Positions 7,493 to 15,649 of a DNA stretch of 64,000 nucleotides are shown piece by piece. Source of the DNA: Chitinophaga qingshengii (GTDB lineage: Bacteria; Bacteroidota; Bacteroidia; Chitinophagales; Chitinophagaceae). The notes beneath the pieces were generated by a model, which saw nothing but the letters and a program-made list of their open reading frames with translations, searched no databases and had not been told where the DNA came from. The DNA is taken from NCBI RefSeq assembly GCF_014529935.1, contig NZ_JACVFC010000003.1, positions 248,001-312,000 on the forward strand, in the 5' to 3' direction. The stretch's first letter is position 1. Each line of letters opens with the position of its first letter. The translations under genes were made by a program, and so were the position numbers.

Positions 7493-8275
7493 CTAAAACT
7501 TAATCAGCAACTTCTCCGCTACCAACTGGTTCTCTTTATAGTGTTCAAAATACCAGTCTCCGTTCTTTTTTACCACCACACCATGCAGTGCACCGTTTTC
7601 AGCGATGAAACAATCCTGAACAGATGTTTTCAGCAGTGTTAACACGATCTTCGGTGAAGTATCGATCAATTGGTAACCGTTGGAAATAGCCTGAGCATAC
7701 AGTGTACCCGCTGCATCTTTTACTGCCGGTGTAGCCGGTACAGGAGCGGGTGCAGGCGCAGGCGCTGTTACCGCTGCCGGAGCAGGTGCTGATGTTGCAG
7801 GGGCCGGCGCAGCAACAGCAACGGCTGTTGTCTGCGTATGAGCGGTACCGTTATAGGTGTAAGGTTCGTCTTTCAGGGAAGCAAAGGCATCTCTTAAAGC
7901 CAGGTTGTAAGAGGTGTTAAACTCTTTTTCCCTGCTTTTTCCTTCTTTGCTTTTGAAGACGATATTACCCTGACAATCTTTTAAAATAAGGGTCAGATTG
8001 GTGGCGAACAGCGCCTTACGCTGTGTTACTTCTGCTTTCAGTGCGCTACACTTGTTACCGGCCAGCTCCTTAGGCAAATCGGTATTGTCGAAATAGGCGG
8101 TAAACCCTTTTTCTTCCAGCAGTGACTTGGCCAGGGTATTAAGGCCATACTGGTTATCTTCCCGGGAGAAGTCAAATCTTTCCGGAATCAGTACGTATTG
8201 GTAGTTGTTGATCGTGTTCTGGGCATAGCCGGACAACGAAAACATTACAAGAAATAATAAGGCGTATTTTTTCAT
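7493..8275 (-). CDS. Secreted protein with Ala/Pro-rich linker, function unknown
   Basis: A 260 aa protein with a signal peptide (MKKYALLFLVMFSLSGYAQ). The N-terminal module (about residues 20-140, beginning NNYQYVLIPERFDF) resembles small envelope proteins of Bacteroidota that open with an IPERFDF-like strand; it is followed by a low-complexity linker of Ala-Pro repeats (about 145-185) and a compact C-terminal module (LIDTSPKIVLTLLKTS ... VVKKNGDWYFEHY). The two-module design with a flexible linker suggests a periplasmic or surface protein that bridges layers. No catalytic motif is seen. A terminator lies just past the stop. Confidence 0.6.
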   Translation of the reverse strand: MKKYALLFLVMFSLSGYAQNTINNYQYVLIPERFDFSREDNQYGLNTLAKSLLEEKGFTAYFDNTDLPKELAGNKCSALKAEVTQRKALFATNLTLILKDCQGNIVFKSKEGKSREKEFNTSYNLALRDAFASLKDEPYTYNGTAHTQTTAVAVAAPAPATSAPAPAAVTAPAPAPAPVPATPAVKDAAGTLYAQAISNGYQLIDTSPKIVLTLLKTSVQDCFIAENGALHGVVVKKNGDWYFEHYKENQLVAEKLLIKF

Positions 8276-8391
8276 ATTGAAATGTATCTGCTAATGCAGC
8301 GAATATATGTAAAATACCGGTCACCTTCACCGACAGTAATCGTTTTACGGTCAATTGATTACATTTGCCGCCATAACATTGAACTGTAGCC

Positions 8392-9129
8392 ATGCAAATT
8401 ACTCCGGATCATATCAGGCTGTTTCCTGCCTGTGAAGATGTTTTTGAGGATGATATCTCCCTGCATCAGCAACACTTTTTACCGCTCGTATCTGTTAACC
8501 TGGCATTTATGTACCCCGGCAAAAACGAGTGGCTGCATATTGTCAGCCCTAAAGAATTTTATGATGGCCCGGTAGGAGAACAGGAGGATTACCATACGGA
8601 TTATACCCGCCCGGATATCATGGGCTTTGACGTTATCAACGGGAAATACCGTTTTGAGGCCGACTGGCGTTATTTCGGAGATTACCGGTCCATACCCGCC
8701 GGCCGCTACGCGGACGACTATACGGATATCGAAATCGAATACAACATGAATGAGGCCATGTATCAGCTGAAGAAAGCGTACTATCAGCAATACGGTGAGT
8801 TGTACGCCGGAGAGTTTAACCGCCCGGGATTACAGGTAGAAGACATCCGCCGGCTGGAACGGCTGCGGGCACTGACACCGGATATGCTGAAAAAGGATAC
8901 GGTTTCCGGTTACCTGCTGGAAATACAACAGGAAAGACCCGCGGGGATCTTTACCGGCCTGGCGCCGGAGGAATTTCCGGGTGACTGGCCTTTGCCGCAT
9001 CCCAACAACGGTTTTGATTACATCGGTACCATCGATGGCAGCGGTTTCCAGCATACGGCACCGGAAGAAATCAGCCTGTTTTATAGCCCAGCCCTGAAAA
9101 AGGCGATCGTTGTTTTGGGTAACTCCTGA
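8392..9129 (+). CDS. Cytoplasmic protein of unknown function
   Basis: A 245 aa acidic protein with no signal peptide or membrane segment. It is rich in Asp, Tyr and Pro and shows repeated aromatic-acidic stretches (EDYHTDYTRPDIMGFDV, RYADDYTDIEIEYNM), then a Pro-rich C-terminal part (DWPLPHPNNGFDYIG). The pattern recalls small immunity-like or DUF1963-type proteins, but I cannot match a family. It ends four bases from the converging lipoprotein gene with no terminator between, so the two transcripts may overlap. Confidence 0.5.
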   Translation: MQITPDHIRLFPACEDVFEDDISLHQQHFLPLVSVNLAFMYPGKNEWLHIVSPKEFYDGPVGEQEDYHTDYTRPDIMGFDVINGKYRFEADWRYFGDYRSIPAGRYADDYTDIEIEYNMNEAMYQLKKAYYQQYGELYAGEFNRPGLQVEDIRRLERLRALTPDMLKKDTVSGYLLEIQQERPAGIFTGLAPEEFPGDWPLPHPNNGFDYIGTIDGSGFQHTAPEEISLFYSPALKKAIVVLGNS

Positions 9130-9133
9130 AATC

Positions 9134-10114
9134 TTACTGCCGCCATACGAAATCGCCCACAATGGCGATGCCGAGCCCTCTGCTATCGGGTTTGCCTTTT
9201 TCAGCCGGCTGTATCACGCGGTTATCTTCCCCGGGATATACCTTGTACAGCTGCCCGTCAGCCGGCACCAGGCAAAGATGATAGGCGGTGCCAAAACCAT
9301 CGCCGGGCGTATTGGCCCTGGAATTGGCCGCAATAGCAATGTACCTGCTGTCGGGGGAAAAAGAGGGACTTAGTTCCGTTTGAATACTTTCCGTAATCAC
9401 ATGAAAATCGCTGCCATCTGCATTCATCAGCCAGATATGGTTGCCTGCGGACAGCGCGATTTTTTTGCCGTCGGGGCTGGCCGTCACCTGCCCTTTCCAG
9501 TCGGTGAAAGGAATGTCCCGTACTTTGGAGGCACGGCTAAAGTCTTTGTTGGTGCGGTACAGTGCACCATTCATTTTAAAAAGCAGGGTGTTATCCGGCG
9601 CCCAGTTAACCGGGTCCAGGTATTGAAAAGTATAGGAGCCGTAACCGGAGAGACTTTTAATAAGCCGGCCGTTCATATCGATGATCACCAGGCCATCGTC
9701 GAGCGTAGGCCGCAGCGCCAGCATGCTGCCATCGGGGGAAATCATAGGCAGACCGCCATCGTGGTCGTCGCCGCTGGGAGCACTGTAATGAATGGTTCGG
9801 ATCACGGAACTATTACTGGTATTGAATAGTACATAATCGCTACTGGCGGCGTTGCCGGTGGGGTCCATTTGTTTGACACCGGTTTTCCCATCCCAGCTGA
9901 TATCCCAGCCGGGGCCTATCCAGTTAGGCGCTACCTGTGATATCACACCGGTAGGCATGTCCATGCGCCGGATACCGTCGGTCCCCTGTTTGAGGTAAAT
10001 GGAGCCGGCGCCGTAATGGGAGTTGCCACCGCCACCGGGACCGTTGTTGTCTTTTTTGCAGGCCGCCAGGCTAACAGTGGCAAGTACCGCGAGTTGGAGA
10101 ACAGAGATACGCAT
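9134..10114 (-). CDS. Beta-propeller (PD40/TolB-like) lipoprotein
   Basis: A 326 aa lipoprotein; the lipobox is VSLAACKKDN with Cys at residue 19. A glycine-rich spacer (GPGGGG) follows, then a series of WD40-like PD40 blades, each with a DG or SPDG turn: ISPDGSMLALRP, ASPDGKKIALSAG and FSPDSRYIAIAAN are clear. Such propellers bind peptides or ligands at the outer membrane; TolB itself is a periplasmic member of the fold. The gene is divergent from the histidine kinase operon and could be a sensor partner, which is speculation. Confidence 0.75.
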   Translation of the reverse strand: MRISVLQLAVLATVSLAACKKDNNGPGGGGNSHYGAGSIYLKQGTDGIRRMDMPTGVISQVAPNWIGPGWDISWDGKTGVKQMDPTGNAASSDYVLFNTSNSSVIRTIHYSAPSGDDHDGGLPMISPDGSMLALRPTLDDGLVIIDMNGRLIKSLSGYGSYTFQYLDPVNWAPDNTLLFKMNGALYRTNKDFSRASKVRDIPFTDWKGQVTASPDGKKIALSAGNHIWLMNADGSDFHVITESIQTELSPSFSPDSRYIAIAANSRANTPGDGFGTAYHLCLVPADGQLYKVYPGEDNRVIQPAEKGKPDSRGLGIAIVGDFVWRQ

Positions 10115-10189
10115 GTTGATGAGGTTTTACAAGATCAGACAGGATGAGTTTTTCACGATTCAAAATTGAGATAAAGCGTGCATCGGGGG

Positions 10190-10217
10190 AATACTCCCAA
10201 GGGAGTATTTTTTATTT
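10190..10217 (+). promoter_or_regulatory. Hairpin plus T-run upstream of the histidine kinase operon
   Basis: AATACTCCC (10190-10198) pairs with GGGAGTATT (10201-10209) with a two-base centre, and on the plus strand is followed by a long T-rich run. This is terminator architecture placed about 50 bases before the kinase start and inside a divergent promoter region. It may be an attenuator of the kinase operon, an insulating terminator or a palindromic operator. Confidence 0.4.
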
Positions 10218-10269
10218 TTTAGGCTGATAAATAGTAAATTAGGAATGGTTTGTTTTTAACTTCCCACAT

Positions 10270-12213
10270 GTGAAAAGATTCCTGTTTATATGCATATGCT
10301 TGTATGGTAGCGTACCCCGGTCATCTGCCCAGCTTTATCAGCATCGGATAGACAGCCTGCAACGTTTACTGGACAAGGCGACCAGCGATACTACCCGTAT
10401 CCGCCTGATGGGAGACCTTTCCAGCGCCTGGTTCAATATGGGTAAGCCTGCGGTGGCCCGTGAATTGAGTATGCGCGCGCTGCAGCTCAGCAGACAGGTG
10501 CCAGATCCTTACTACCAGGCCCTCGCGCACTACAGGCTGGGTTACGTATATGCGATGCAGTTTATCAATGACAGCGCCATTGCACAATACGACAGCGCAA
10601 GGCAAATCCTGGCTACAGACAGTACCTCCATCGCATACCGGTCGCTGTATGTAAAATGCAATAACAACCTGGCGTTTACATACGCTAATGAGGAACACAT
10701 GGAGAAGGCAATGGAACTACTCATTGGTACATTACCTGTTGTCGCGTCCCTGAAAGATACGTTTGTATATGCGGTGGCGTTGCACAACGTGTCCGCCGGA
10801 CTGACGGAGATGGAACAGTATAAAAGGGCGTATGCCTATTCGCAGCAGGATTTGTACTTCATACAACGCGCCGGTAAGCCGGAAGAAATTGCAGAGTCGT
10901 TCCTGAGCACAGCGCTACTGATGTTTTATATGGACAGCCTGGATCGCACCAAACGATACCTGGACACCGCTGCATGGCAGCTGCAAAAAGTTGGGAAAAC
11001 CAGCCTCTGGGGGCGGTTTTACGGTTTACAGACCCGTTACTATGTGGAAACAAAACAATTGCCGGCAGCAGAAAAGTCCCTCCACCTGGGATTGGAGGAA
11101 CTGAAGGCATATGACAGAAGAAGCAATCAATACGACGTGTATACGGCACAGAAAGAACTGCTGGAAGCCAAAGGAGACTATGCCGGCGCTTATAAGGCTT
11201 CCGAAAAACTGCTTGCCATGAGCCAGGAAGATGGGCTGTCTTCGTTTACCCTCAACTCCCTCGAAGCGCTGGCGCTGTTTTCCCGTAAAATGGGCAAAGC
11301 GGAAGAAGCCTATACCTGGCTTGAAAAATACAAAGCCGTCAAAGACAGCGTCGATAAAAAACAGATGGCGCTGAAAATAAATGAAATGGAGATGTCGTTC
11401 CAGGCATCGCAAAAAGAGCAGCAGATCCTCATGTTGCAGGACAGGGCCCGTTTACAGCGTTACCTCCTGTGGGGTGCATGCGCCATACTGGCGTTGACGG
11501 TGCTTTTTTTCCTCTACGTGATCCGTCAGCGTAAAATCAGGATGTCACAACAAATACGGGTGATAGATCAGCAACGCCAGGTAGAGATTACCGATGCTTT
11601 GCTGAAGGGGGAAGAGCGGGAGCGTGCCCGCCTGGCGCGGGACCTGCACGATGGGCTGGGAGGTACGCTTGCCGGGTTGAAACTTAACCTGGGCCGCATT
11701 GCACAAAGCAGTGAAGAACAGCAGCCTGCTTTACAACAGGTAGCGGAACAATTAGGCGGTTCTGTACAGGAGTTGCGCCGCATTGCGCGTAATATGATGC
11801 CGGAATCGTTGCTGAAACTGGGACTGGAGCCGGCGCTGAAAGATCTCTGCGAAAGCATGCTCACCCCGCCATTACAGGTAGTATTTAATACGTTTAATAT
11901 ACAGCAGGATATCCCGTCGCGTATACAAACCATGATTTATCGCATGGTGCAGGAGTTATTGCACAATGCGGCCCGTCATTCGGGCGCTACTAAAATACTG
12001 CTGCAATGCAGCCAGGAGGCAGCTGTCTTTTTTATTACCGTGGAAGACAATGGAAAAGGTTTTGATACCGCCAGCCCTCCATCGGGCGGCATTGGCCTGG
12101 CGAGCGTCCGCAGCCGTGTAGAACTGCTAAAGGGCCGCATGCAGATCGACTCCGGAGAAAATGGTACTGTCATCAATATTGAATTGTATGTTACGGATAG
12201 CTATCGTGGATGA
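10270..12213 (+). CDS. TPR-containing sensor histidine kinase (HisKA_3 type)
   Basis: A 647 aa protein that starts with GTG at 10270 (the overlapping ATG at 10268 is closed by an immediate stop). Order: signal peptide (about 1-20), periplasmic TPR-like helical repeats (about 25-370), a coiled-coil-like linker, one membrane segment near residues 400-418 (YLLWGACAILALTVLFF), the HisKA_3 dimerisation domain with phospho-His460 in RLARDLHDGLGG, and a HATPase_c domain with N-box MVQELLHNAARHS and G-box VEDNGKGFD and GGIGLASV. This is the NarX/DesK-like class that pairs with NarL-type regulators. The response regulator gene overlaps its 3' end by 26 bases, so they are one two-component system. TPRs suggest sensing of a peptide or protein in the periplasm; the signal is unknown. 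Confidence 0.9.
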   Translation: MKRFLFICICLYGSVPRSSAQLYQHRIDSLQRLLDKATSDTTRIRLMGDLSSAWFNMGKPAVARELSMRALQLSRQVPDPYYQALAHYRLGYVYAMQFINDSAIAQYDSARQILATDSTSIAYRSLYVKCNNNLAFTYANEEHMEKAMELLIGTLPVVASLKDTFVYAVALHNVSAGLTEMEQYKRAYAYSQQDLYFIQRAGKPEEIAESFLSTALLMFYMDSLDRTKRYLDTAAWQLQKVGKTSLWGRFYGLQTRYYVETKQLPAAEKSLHLGLEELKAYDRRSNQYDVYTAQKELLEAKGDYAGAYKASEKLLAMSQEDGLSSFTLNSLEALALFSRKMGKAEEAYTWLEKYKAVKDSVDKKQMALKINEMEMSFQASQKEQQILMLQDRARLQRYLLWGACAILALTVLFFLYVIRQRKIRMSQQIRVIDQQRQVEITDALLKGEERERARLARDLHDGLGGTLAGLKLNLGRIAQSSEEQQPALQQVAEQLGGSVQELRRIARNMMPESLLKLGLEPALKDLCESMLTPPLQVVFNTFNIQQDIPSRIQTMIYRMVQELLHNAARHSGATKILLQCSQEAAVFFITVEDNGKGFDTASPPSGGIGLASVRSRVELLKGRMQIDSGENGTVINIELYVTDSYRG

Positions 12214-12811
12214 TCATCCCATCGTTGTAAAAGGACTAAAGGACCTGCTCGAAATGGAGCCGGAATGGACGGTGGTGGGGTGTTTTCATACGGGAAACAG
12301 TCTGCTGGCGTTTATGGCGGATAACGAAGCGGACATCATATTGCTCGACATCAGTTTACCCGATACCAGCGGTATCCGGTTGTGCAAAGAAATCCGCCGG
12401 CGCTGGCCGGACACACAGATAGTTGCGGTCAGCAATTTAAGTGACCGGAGTATTATTCAGCAGATGTTGCAACAAGGTGCTGGTGCTTATATCTTAAAAA
12501 CGGCCACTCCGGAAGAGGTAACACAATGCATCACGGAGGTTATGGGGGGAAATATTTTTATCTCAAAAGAAGTACAGGAAATCATTTCCCGCCCCGGCTT
12601 AAATGCGCCTGCAACAATACCCGAGCTCACCAAACGCGAAAAACAAATCCTGCAACTGCTGGCGGAAGGAAAACGCTCAGCAGACATTGCCGCGGAGTTA
12701 TTTATCAGTCCCCTTACAGTGAAAACCCACCGGGCTACACTGCTGCAGAAGTTCGGCGTCAGTAACATGGTGGCACTGGTGAAAAGTGCCCGGGAACTGC
12801 AGTTGATTTGA
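12188..12811 (+). CDS. NarL/FixJ-family response regulator
   Basis: A 207 aa two-domain regulator starting at ATG 12188 (MLRIAIVDDHPIVVKGL); the in-frame ATG at 12161 would add nine residues with no role. The receiver domain has the acidic pocket at VDDH, the phospho-Asp54 in ILLDISLPD and the conserved Lys in YILKTATPEE. A LuxR-type HTH follows from about residue 140: LTKREKQILQLLAEGKRSAD and SPLTVKTHRATLLQKFG. Phosphorylation by the overlapping kinase gene product would drive dimerisation and promoter binding. Targets cannot be named. Confidence 0.92.
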   Translation: MLRIAIVDDHPIVVKGLKDLLEMEPEWTVVGCFHTGNSLLAFMADNEADIILLDISLPDTSGIRLCKEIRRRWPDTQIVAVSNLSDRSIIQQMLQQGAGAYILKTATPEEVTQCITEVMGGNIFISKEVQEIISRPGLNAPATIPELTKREKQILQLLAEGKRSADIAAELFISPLTVKTHRATLLQKFGVSNMVALVKSARELQLI

Positions 12812-12858
12812 TTTCCGGTGTTGGAAATTTCGTACATTTATACCTATAAGCGATACTT

Positions 12859-13380
12859 ATGAAACGTTTGCTGTTAGCCATTATCATGAGTGCATCCCAT
12901 ATGACTGTTTTTGCGCAATCTCACAAAACGGACCTGGCCAAATTGCAGTTTGACGAAGCGCCTGCCACCATTCTGCAGGGTATTACCGGCATACAGGAAG
13001 GAAAACTCTATGATCTTTCCAATATGATCTCCTACGGGATAGATAACAAAGGGGGGATACTATTTGACCGCTATACGCCGCCACATATAGAGCTGCTGGC
13101 CTTCAATGCCAAAGTAGCCGGCTTTGCCTTCCGGATTATGAGTTACGCCGCGCAGCAGGAAATAAAAATCTACCTGAAAGATCATTACGCCCTGCAATTG
13201 GCTGATTCTTCCCGCTGGGGTAAACAATACGCCTATAAGGACAGTCAGGTGATCATCAACTTTCAGACGGTAGCCGAAGCAGATTTTAAGCAGGGGAGAA
13301 ATGGTTACCTGGATATTAAAACGAGTGGCCTCAGCAAGGCCATCGCCATACAGGAGGAACGAACTAAAAAGGCGCACTGA
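12859..13380 (+). CDS. Secreted protein of unknown function
   Basis: A 173 aa protein with a signal peptide (MKRLLLAIIMSASHMTVFAQ). The mature 150 residues are predicted mixed alpha/beta with no family I recognise; the segment FDRYTPPHIELLAFNAKVAG and a C-terminal FKQGRNGYLDIKTSGLSKA are the most distinctive. It is 47 bases downstream of the response regulator on the same strand and is closed by a strong terminator, so it may be the last gene of that operon and possibly its output or an accessory sensor protein. Confidence 0.55.
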   Translation: MKRLLLAIIMSASHMTVFAQSHKTDLAKLQFDEAPATILQGITGIQEGKLYDLSNMISYGIDNKGGILFDRYTPPHIELLAFNAKVAGFAFRIMSYAAQQEIKIYLKDHYALQLADSSRWGKQYAYKDSQVIINFQTVAEADFKQGRNGYLDIKTSGLSKAIAIQEERTKKAH

Positions 13381-13396
13381 CAGTGCGCCTTTTTAG
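13364..13396. terminator. Strong intrinsic terminator
   Basis: A perfect 16-base stem (CTAAAAAGGCGCACTG with its complement) around a single central base, with A-tract and T-tract at the two ends, so it can terminate on both strands. It includes the TGA stop of the upstream secreted-protein gene and separates the two-component operon from the first SusC/SusD locus. Confidence 0.85.
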
Positions 13397-13466
13397 TTGA
13401 TATAGATAGCCGTATTCATAGTCATGGGTCTTAAATTTCCGTCAAAATAAAAAAAGTTCCTTCTCC

Positions 13467-13494
13467 CTTCACCCTTTTTTTGCAGATGATTGCC
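13467..13494 (+). promoter_or_regulatory. Candidate ECF promoter, copy A (sigma gene)
   Basis: CTTCACCC at 13467-13474 and TGCC at 13491-13494, separated by exactly 16 bases that begin with a T-run. The same two boxes with the same spacing occur at three more gene starts in this locus (14177, 15478, 23827). The geometry matches the -35/-10 layout of ECF promoters; this copy would make the sigma gene autoregulated. Confidence 0.6.
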
Positions 13495-13555
13495 TGTTAT
13501 TAAATTACCATACACCAGTACCATAATAACATGTGAGTATATCTAACAGGATAAG

Positions 13556-14170
13556 ATGGCAATAAATCCGGATTATTTTTTACTTTGTACGGCTAATTAT
13601 GAAAGTACAAAGTGGCTTATGCATCAACCAGGATCAGGAGAGGCTGTTTCCTTTGAGGAGCAGTTCAGGCAGCACTACACCTTTTTGTGTACGGTAGCCT
13701 ATTATATTGTGGAAGATGAGGATGCGGCCAGGGACGTGGTGCAGGACTTTTTCCTGTACTGCTGGCATAAGCGCCATCTCATCCGGATTACGCACGACTT
13801 TAAGCATTACGCTGTCCGTGCCGTCAAAAATGCTTCGCTGAATTATATCCGCAAGTCCGGCAAAACGCAGCTGGAAGAAATTCATGTCATCGAAGAGCTG
13901 ACCCGCTATTTCCCGCTGGAAGACGAGGAAGAGGAAGAACGGCGCAATAAGGCGCTGTGGGCGGCTGTTTCCCGGCTGCCGGAACAACGGCAGCGTATTT
14001 TTCTCATGAGTAACCGCGACGGGCTTAAATACAAGGACATCGCCACCGCGTTGGATATTTCCATCAATACGGTGAAAACACAGATCAAACTGGCCCTGCA
14101 ATTTTTAAGAAAAGAATGTGGATGGATGGCCCGGATGGTCTCTTTTTTATTTTTTTTATCCCGGTGGTAA
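13556..14170 (+). CDS. ECF sigma factor of the first SusC/SusD locus
   Basis: A 204 aa ECF sigma of the FecI-like type that accompanies FecR/SusC loci in Bacteroidota. Region 2 lies about residues 30-100 (FEEQFRQHYTFLCTVAYYIV, DAARDVVQDFFLYCWHKR) and region 4 about 135-185 (LPEQRQRIFLMSNRDGLKYK, then ISINTVKTQIKLALQFLRKE). The start is uncertain: ATG 13556 has an AGGA a few bases upstream, while ATG 13619 (MHQPGSGEAV) is nearer the conserved region; the bases between are partly duplicated at 15388-15416, which may be a leader element rather than code. It is followed 50 bases later by its probable anti-sigma FecR. Confidence 0.88.
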   Translation: MAINPDYFLLCTANYESTKWLMHQPGSGEAVSFEEQFRQHYTFLCTVAYYIVEDEDAARDVVQDFFLYCWHKRHLIRITHDFKHYAVRAVKNASLNYIRKSGKTQLEEIHVIEELTRYFPLEDEEEEERRNKALWAAVSRLPEQRQRIFLMSNRDGLKYKDIATALDISINTVKTQIKLALQFLRKECGWMARMVSFLFFLSRW

Positions 14171-14176
14171 AAAAGG

Positions 14177-14204
14177 CTTCACCCTTTTTTTTACATCGGT
14201 TGCC
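14177..14204 (+). promoter_or_regulatory. Candidate ECF promoter, copy B (fecR)
   Basis: CTTCACCC at 14177-14184, 16-base spacer starting with eight T, then TGCC at 14201-14204, 17 bases before the fecR ATG. The 3' context TGATAACCAGCTATGAA is nearly the same as that after copy C at 15478, showing that copies B and C descend from one sequence. Confidence 0.6.
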
Positions 14205-14220
14205 TTAATGATAACCAGCT

Positions 14221-15333
14221 ATGAACTTAGATAATAACGAACATAATATTGACTGGGACAAGCTGCTGCAGCAGCTGGAAGATGGCCGTCCGTCTTCCGG
14301 CCTGGAGCCGGAGGAACTGGCAGCCCTGGCGGCCGCCAGGGAAATGCAGGCCCGGCTGAAAGCCGGGAGTTTTCCGGCAGAAGAAGGATGGCAGCGTTTT
14401 ACCGAAGCCAGGGACCAACGGAGCGGCCGTATACGCCTGCTCATCAAAACCGCCGTGGCAGCTACCGTGGTACTCGCTGCCGGCGCCGCCTGGTGGACAT
14501 TCCGCCCCAAGCAGGCGCCCATGCAGATAGCCGATGCCCTGCCGGAAGAAAAAGTGAAACTGCACCTCTCCGGTGGCCGCACAGTTACTTTAGGACTGGA
14601 CACACAACTGATACAGAATAATACCGTCGCCCGTATACAAGCCAATACAGACCATCTGGAGTATGCAGCCGGCAGCGCATCCGAAACGGTAACGGCCATG
14701 GATACACTGGATGTACCCCGCGGCCGCCGGTTTTCGCTCCGGCTTTCAGATGGCACCCGGGTATGGCTAAACGCAGATTCCCGCCTCATATTCCCGGCAG
14801 CCTTCCACGGCGCCTCCCGCGAAGTGACGGTAAAAGGAGAAGCTTTCTTTGACGTAGCTCAACAGGCCACACAACCTTTTATTGTTCATGCGGGCGGCAC
14901 CAGCATGAAAGTACTGGGCACCAGCTTTAACGTGAACGCCTATGGGCCGGATATGACGGCTACCCTCAGCAGTGGTAAGCTACAGGTGACAGCAGGAGCG
15001 CAGCAGGTGGTACTGCTCCCGGATGAACAAGCGGTGTTGCACCAGGATGGTGCATTGAAAAAACAACCGGCGGAAGCCCGCACCTATGCGGCCTGGAAAG
15101 ATGGAGACATCTTCTATGAAGATGCCGCGCTGGAGAATATCACCACCGGCCTGGGACGTAATTATGACTATGATTTCGTTTTCGACGATGCCGGCCTGAA
15201 AAAAATGAATTTTACGATAGATATACACCAGCCTGCTACTTTGCAGGATGTACTCAACCAGATCATGAAAACACTGCCGGCGGTCCGTTTTGAAGTAAAA
15301 GACCGTACTGTGCACGTAAAAAGACAATCCTAA
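14221..15333 (+). CDS. FecR-family anti-sigma factor
   Basis: A 370 aa inner-membrane regulator. Cytoplasmic N-terminus (about 1-78) with acidic helices, one membrane segment near residues 80-98 (LIKTAVAATVVLAAGAAWW), then the periplasmic FecR domain with LDVPRGRRFSLRLSDGTRVW, WLNADSRLIFP and GEAFFDVAQ, and a C-terminal DUF4974-like domain (YAAWKDGDIFYEDAALENI ... VHVKRQS) that resembles the STN domain and contacts the receptor's signalling domain. It transduces substrate binding by the SusC receptor to release of the sigma factor. It lies between the sigma and susC genes, the standard order. A fossil of a second copy of its first and last codons sits just downstream (see 15388-15568). Confidence 0.92.
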   Translation: MNLDNNEHNIDWDKLLQQLEDGRPSSGLEPEELAALAAAREMQARLKAGSFPAEEGWQRFTEARDQRSGRIRLLIKTAVAATVVLAAGAAWWTFRPKQAPMQIADALPEEKVKLHLSGGRTVTLGLDTQLIQNNTVARIQANTDHLEYAAGSASETVTAMDTLDVPRGRRFSLRLSDGTRVWLNADSRLIFPAAFHGASREVTVKGEAFFDVAQQATQPFIVHAGGTSMKVLGTSFNVNAYGPDMTATLSSGKLQVTAGAQQVVLLPDEQAVLHQDGALKKQPAEARTYAAWKDGDIFYEDAALENITTGLGRNYDYDFVFDDAGLKKMNFTIDIHQPATLQDVLNQIMKTLPAVRFEVKDRTVHVKRQS

Positions 15334-15387
15334 GGAAGTGGCTGTCCCTTCCCCGGGGTAGCCGGTTTTCGTTTAGGCCGAAGGAAG

Positions 15388-15568
15388 AATAAGTCTGGAT
15401 TTGCACGGCTAACTATAACGGACGTACGGACCAGCATCCCGGAAAATGGTGCTTTTTTTTGTGAATGATGAAATTGTCTTCACCCTTTTTTGCCACTCAA
15501 GTGCCATAGTGATAGCCAACTATGAAGGTAGGGAAGCAGATGATCGTATTGTACATGTGAAAAAATAA
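15388..15568 (+). pseudogene. Collapsed remnant of a second sigma-fecR pair
   Basis: Within the 316-base gap between fecR and susC three short tracts match the adjacent intact genes in the same order: 15388-15416 resembles 13561-13600 in the sigma gene (AATAARTCYGGAT, then TTTGYACGGCTAAYTAT); 15478-15526 resembles the fecR promoter and start codon at 14177-14225, 37 of 49 bases identical; 15542-15568 resembles the fecR 3' end at 15301-15324, reading DRIVHVKK then stop against DRTVHVKR. The start and end tracts are out of frame. This looks like an old paralogous sigma-fecR pair deleted down to its promoter and edges. The differences in the last tract are mostly silent, implying a period as a working gene before decay. 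Confidence 0.6.
15478..15505 (+). promoter_or_regulatory. Candidate ECF promoter, copy C (susC)
   Basis: CTTCACCC at 15478-15485 and TGCC at 15502-15505, 16-base spacer. It lies inside the fecR remnant, 145 bases upstream of the susC start, and is the best-preserved part of that remnant. It may now serve as the susC promoter. Confidence 0.55.
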
Positions 15569-15584
15569 TAATAAACGAGGAAAA

Positions 15585-15600
15585 CCGGCGGTGTCGCCGG
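15585..15600 (+). other. GC-rich hairpin in the susC leader
   Basis: CCGGCG-GTGT-CGCCGG, a perfect 6-base stem with a 4-base loop, about 50 bases before the susC ATG. The second susC gene in the window also has a leader hairpin (53276-53309). Either could influence message stability or translation; no T-run follows, so it is not a terminator. Confidence 0.4.
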
Positions 15601-15649
15601 GCAATGCAGTGACCAGCCGTTGCTCCCTTAAATTTTAATATCAACCACC

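Noticed and set aside
15334..15649. A small intact gene in the fecR-susC gap (ATG at 15522)
   Set aside because: The frame closes after twelve codons and the matching fecR C-terminal codons are out of frame, so it is a remnant, not a gene.
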